A DNA stretch of 64,000 bases from Nonomuraea rhodomycinica (lineage in GTDB: Bacteria > Actinomycetota > Actinomycetes > Streptosporangiales > Streptosporangiaceae): the NCBI RefSeq assembly GCF_013363995.1, contig NZ_JABWGO010000002.1, positions 620,001 through 684,000 of the forward strand, given 5' to 3'. Shown in pieces: positions 60,827 through 64,000 of the stretch. The position numbers and the translations under genes are program-made. Under the pieces are notes generated by a model. That model searched no databases and was not told the DNA's origin. It worked only from the letters and a program-made list of their open reading frames with translations. Position 1 is the first letter of the stretch, and the number at the start of each line of letters is the position of its first letter.

Positions 60827-63556
60827 ATGTACGGACGCGAGGCGGAGCGGCGACTGCTCGACCGGCTGCTGGACCGCGTCCGTGACGGCGGCGCGGCCTC
60901 CCTCGTGGTGCGCGGCGAGCCCGGCATCGGCAAGACCACGCTGCTCGACCATCTCGCCGGCGCCGCCGCGGACCTGCGGATCCTGCGCGTCACCGGTGTG
61001 GAGACCGAGGCCGAACTGCCGTACGCGGCTCTGCACCTGTTGCTCTACCCGGTGCTCGACCGCCTGGACGCGCTGCCGGAGGCCCAGCGCGCCGCCCTGC
61101 GCGCCGCGCTCGGCGTGGAGGCGGCCACCGGCGCCAACCGCTTCCAGGTGGGCCTCGCCGTGCTGGGCCTGCTGGCCGAGCTGTCTGCGGAGCGGCCGGT
61201 GCTCTGCCTGGTGGACGACGCCCAGTGGCTGGACCGGGAGTCGGCCGACGCGCTGGTGTTCGCCGTGCGGCGGCTGCACGCCGAGCCCGTCGGCGTGGTC
61301 GTCGCCGCGCGCGACGGCGACGGGTTCCGCACCATGCCCGACCTGGACGAGATCCACCTGGCCGGACTGTCCAGGGACGCGGCCGAGCGGCTGCTGGCCG
61401 AGCAGTCGCTCGCCGTCAACGTCCAGGACCAGATCATCGGCGAGGCCCGGGGCAACCCGCTGGCCCTGGTGGAGCTGCCGCGCGCGCTGAGCCCGGAGCA
61501 GCGGGCGGGCGCGTTCACCCCGCCGGTGCTGGCCTTCGCGGAGTCCGGCACGCCGCCGAGCCGGGTGCTGCGCGGCTTCCGCTCCGAGGTCGAGGCCTTG
61601 CCGTCCGCGGCCCGGCTCTGCCTGCTGGCCGCCGCGCTGGCGGGGACGGCCGACCGCGACGTCATCATCGGCGCCGCGACGGCCTGCGGGGCGGGCCTGG
61701 CGGCCCTCGCGGTCGCCGAGCGGGCGGGGCTGCTGCGCGCCGACGCGAGCGGCATCACGCTGCGCCACCCCCTCGTCCGCGTCGCCGTCCAGGCCGCCTC
61801 GGACATCGGCGAGCACACGGCGGTGCACCGGGCGCTCGCCGAGGCCACGGAAGGCGCCCGCCGCGTGTGGCACCTGTCCGCGGCGGCGACCGGCGCCGAC
61901 GACGCCCTGGCCGGCGACCTCGACCAGGTGGCCGGCCAGGCCATGGACCGGGGAGCGCCGTCCGTCGCCGCCTCCGCCGCGGAACGCGCGGCGGAGCTCA
62001 CCACGGAGCCGGGCGACCGCTTCCGCCGGCTGTCCTACGCCGCGACCGCCGCGCTGGAGGCCGGGCAGCTCGACCGCGCCGCCCGCCTGACCCGCCGTGC
62101 CGAGAGCGGCGGCCCCGGCCGTCCGGGCGCGATGCCGGCGGCCGACCGGCGGCTGGCGGGTGTCCGCGCGCTGATCGAGTACGAGCGCGGCATGCCGGGG
62201 AGGGCGGCCGCGATCCTCGTCGAGGAGGCCGTGCCGGCCACCGCCGCCGACCCGGACAACCGGGACTCCGTCCTGGTCAGGGCGGCCGTCTACACCTGGC
62301 ACGCCGGAGCGGGGCACGGCGACCTGTTCCGCCGCCTGGAACGGCACGCGGAGGGGAGCGGCGTGGCCGGGCTCGTCCGCGGGCTGCGCCTGGTGTCCCT
62401 GGGGGAGCCGGCCGCCGCGGTCCCGGAGCTGGCGCGCTACCTCGGCACCGTGGACGAGACCATGCCGTTCCCCCAGCGGCTGGCCGCCGCCTACGCGGCG
62501 TCGCTCACCGGCGACCACGGGCTCGTCGGCGAGCTCGCGGAGGGGCTGGTCGCCGAGTGCTATCGGGAGGGGCGCACGACGCTGCTCCCGCAGCCGCTCG
62601 GCCTGCTCGGCACCGCCCACATGCTGCTCGGGCGGCCGGGAGAGGCGTTCGCGTCGATCCGCGAAGGGCTGAGCGTGGCCGCGGACTCGGGGCAGGAGCA
62701 CCGGCGTGGCCATCTGGCGGGCGTGCTGAGCTGGCTGCACGCGATCGCGGGCGAGGAGGAACGCGCTCGGGCCATGGCCGTCGAGGCGGACGCCGCCAGT
62801 GCCGACGGCCGGCGCGCCGCCGCGCGCGGCTGGGCCGTCCACGCGCTCACCGAGCTGGACCTCCAGCGGGGGCGCTACGAGGCGGCGCTGGCCCGGCTGC
62901 GCGAGGCGGGCGCGGGGCGGGCGGCGCACACGATCAGCGTCCAGATGCACGCCGTTCCCGCCCTGGTCGAGGCGGCCGTCCGGCATGGTGTGCCGGGCGA
63001 GGCGGGCCCCGCGCTCGCCCGGCTGACCGCCTGGGCCGAAGCCTGCGCGCGGCCGTGGGCGCTGGCCGTGGCGGCCCGCTGCGCGGCGCTGCTCGCCGAC
63101 GACCCGGAGCCGCTCTACCGCAAGGCCCTGGCCGACCACGACCGCGACGGCCACTCTCTGGAACACGCCCGCACGCACCTGCTGTACGGGGAGTGGCTGC
63201 GCCGCCGCCTGCGCCGCGCCGAGGCGAGAGGGCAGCTGACCGCCGCCCACGACCTGTTCGACCGGCTCGGCGCCACGGGCTGGGCGGCCCGCGCGGCGGA
63301 CGAGCTGCGGGCCGCCGGGTACGCGCCGGCCGTCCGTGACGGCGCCCACGACCCGCTCGCCGTCCTCACCCCGCAGGAGCTCCAGGTCGTCCGGCTGGCC
63401 GCCACCGGGGCCTCCAACCGGGACGTGGCCGCCCGGCTGTTCCTCAGCCCGCGCACCGTCGCCTACCACCTGTACAAGGCGTTCCCCAAGCTGGGCATCA
63501 CCTCGCGGGCCGAACTGGCCCCGATGCTTAACCGGCCGCCCGGCACAGCTGTCTGA
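60827..63556 (+). CDS. LuxR-family ATPase regulator (LAL type)
   Basis: 909 residues from ATG 60827 (MYGREAERRLLDRLLDRVRD). Walker A GEPGIGKTTLLDHLA near 31, Walker B ERPVLCLVDDAQWLDRESAD near 125, then a long TPR-like helical region, and at the C-terminus a LuxR helix-turn-helix: LTPQELQVVRLAATGASNRD and VAARLFLSPRTVAYHLYKAF near 850-890. Such large STAND regulators often switch on secondary-metabolite or sugar-use genes when they bind a ligand. The frame upstream of 60827 is antisense to the LacI gene. Divergent from the LacI gene; target unknown. Confidence 0.92.
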   Translation: MYGREAERRLLDRLLDRVRDGGAASLVVRGEPGIGKTTLLDHLAGAAADLRILRVTGVETEAELPYAALHLLLYPVLDRLDALPEAQRAALRAALGVEAATGANRFQVGLAVLGLLAELSAERPVLCLVDDAQWLDRESADALVFAVRRLHAEPVGVVVAARDGDGFRTMPDLDEIHLAGLSRDAAERLLAEQSLAVNVQDQIIGEARGNPLALVELPRALSPEQRAGAFTPPVLAFAESGTPPSRVLRGFRSEVEALPSAARLCLLAAALAGTADRDVIIGAATACGAGLAALAVAERAGLLRADASGITLRHPLVRVAVQAASDIGEHTAVHRALAEATEGARRVWHLSAAATGADDALAGDLDQVAGQAMDRGAPSVAASAAERAAELTTEPGDRFRRLSYAATAALEAGQLDRAARLTRRAESGGPGRPGAMPAADRRLAGVRALIEYERGMPGRAAAILVEEAVPATAADPDNRDSVLVRAAVYTWHAGAGHGDLFRRLERHAEGSGVAGLVRGLRLVSLGEPAAAVPELARYLGTVDETMPFPQRLAAAYAASLTGDHGLVGELAEGLVAECYREGRTTLLPQPLGLLGTAHMLLGRPGEAFASIREGLSVAADSGQEHRRGHLAGVLSWLHAIAGEEERARAMAVEADAASADGRRAAARGWAVHALTELDLQRGRYEAALARLREAGAGRAAHTISVQMHAVPALVEAAVRHGVPGEAGPALARLTAWAEACARPWALAVAARCAALLADDPEPLYRKALADHDRDGHSLEHARTHLLYGEWLRRRLRRAEARGQLTAAHDLFDRLGATGWAARAADELRAAGYAPAVRDGAHDPLAVLTPQELQVVRLAATGASNRDVAARLFLSPRTVAYHLYKAFPKLGITSRAELAPMLNRPPGTAV

Positions 63557-63610
63557 ATACCGAATCGTGACGGACGCGGCCCCGGTCAGTGCGTCCGTAG
63601 CGTCGGCGGC

Positions 63611-64000
63611 GTGACCAACCACGTACCCCGTTACAGCCTGGCCGAGCGCGACCGCCGCTGGGGCCTGGCCCGCGACATCATGGCGGCGGAAGGGCTCGAC
63701 GCCCTCATCGCGTACGGCGAGCACGAGTGCGCCGACCTGGCGCCGTTCGCGCCGGACGCCTACTTCACCAACGACCGCCCCGGCTCCATCGTGATCTTCT
63801 GCGGCGACGCCGATCCGGTGCAGCTCACCTGGTCCACGCTCCCGGTCGCGGACCACATCGAGGCCACCCGCCGCGGCGACGACCTGTGGATCCCGCCGGG
63901 CGACATCCGGGTCGCCCGGCACGCCGCGGGGGTGGTGGAGGTGCTGCGGGAGCACCGGGTCGAGGCGGGCGCCGTCGGCGTGCTCGGCCTGGACCCCTAC
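63611..64000 (+). CDS. M24-family peptidase/creatinase-type protein, N-terminus (partial)
   Basis: 130 codons from GTG 63611 to the window edge. VPRYSLAERDRRWGLARDIM, AAEGLDALIAYGEHECADLA and FTNDRPGSIVIFCGDADPVQ resemble the creatinase_N domain that precedes the M24 pita-bread peptidase domain (Xaa-Pro aminopeptidase-like). The metal-binding catalytic half is outside. Whether it is a true peptidase cannot be told. Confidence 0.65.
   Translation, partial: MTNHVPRYSLAERDRRWGLARDIMAAEGLDALIAYGEHECADLAPFAPDAYFTNDRPGSIVIFCGDADPVQLTWSTLPVADHIEATRRGDDLWIPPGDIRVARHAAGVVEVLREHRVEAGAVGVLGLDPY

Overview
The DNA is a high-GC (about 70 percent) actinobacterial chromosome segment. GC-rich third codon positions, GTG and TTG starts, four-base ATGA/GTGA gene overlaps, WhiB-era style gene families (DUF5996, DUF6289, SdpI/DUF1648, LuxR ATPases) and CYP102- and CYP-ferredoxin systems all fit. 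A member of the Streptosporangiales (Nonomuraea/Streptosporangium type) is my guess from gene content only; no rRNA is present to test it.

Layout. 1-9.6 kb is a scarred, mobile region: the N-terminus of a response regulator, a tRNA-Arg(CCG), a seven-repeat CRISPR array, an orphan Cas3 whose last third is replaced by a foreign membrane-protein tail, transposase scraps, a PadR regulator beside a FAD monooxygenase, an IS5-type transposase, a frameshifted DUF2637 (SpdB2-like) plasmid-transfer gene, and fragments of a hydrolase and a zinc alcohol dehydrogenase. 9.7-18.5 kb is a redox block: a self-sufficient CYP102-type P450/reductase with a divergent TetR regulator, then a tightly packed set PAP2 phosphatase - lipid kinase - ferredoxin - ferredoxin reductase - P450. 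18.5-21.1 kb is again debris (broken alcohol dehydrogenase, DUF1003 gene, 3' end of an IS5 transposase).

21.1-31.0 kb is an arsenic island: four ArsR regulators, an arsenite methyltransferase fused to a GNAT (ArsN-like) domain, an aquaglyceroporin, an ArsC reductase, three ars-type flavoproteins, an MFS transporter, a 49-residue peptide with eight cysteines and an ECF sigma factor with a cysteine tail. No ArsB or Acr3 arsenite pump is present; export would rely on the aquaporin and the MFS protein. Several products carry added Cys-Cys or Cys-X-Cys ends, which suggests a shared metalloid-thiol theme.

31.1-43.5 kb holds a frameshifted SAF protein, a helicase tail, a probable polymorphic-toxin locus (FG-GAP protein, 1324-residue alanine-rich coiled-coil protein with a distinct C-terminal domain, two small genes that could be immunity proteins), a RibD-like reductase, a leucine-rich repeat protein, an ArsR-SulP transporter operon and a CGNR regulator. 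43.7-46.9 kb is a five-gene operon VOC protein - PPOX-family flavoprotein - ferredoxin - ferredoxin reductase - NTF2-like protein, a P450-less relative of the redox block. 47-52 kb carries single metabolic genes (Gfo/Idh/MocA dehydrogenase, SdpI-like membrane protein, MarR with its target oxidoreductase, LLM flavin enzyme, DUF6289 secreted protein). 52.3-60.7 kb is a xyloside/arabinoside utilisation locus: solute-binding protein, two permeases, GH31 alpha-xylosidase, divergent GH43 enzyme and a LacI regulator. The window ends with a large LuxR-type ATPase regulator and the N-terminus of an M24 peptidase-family protein.
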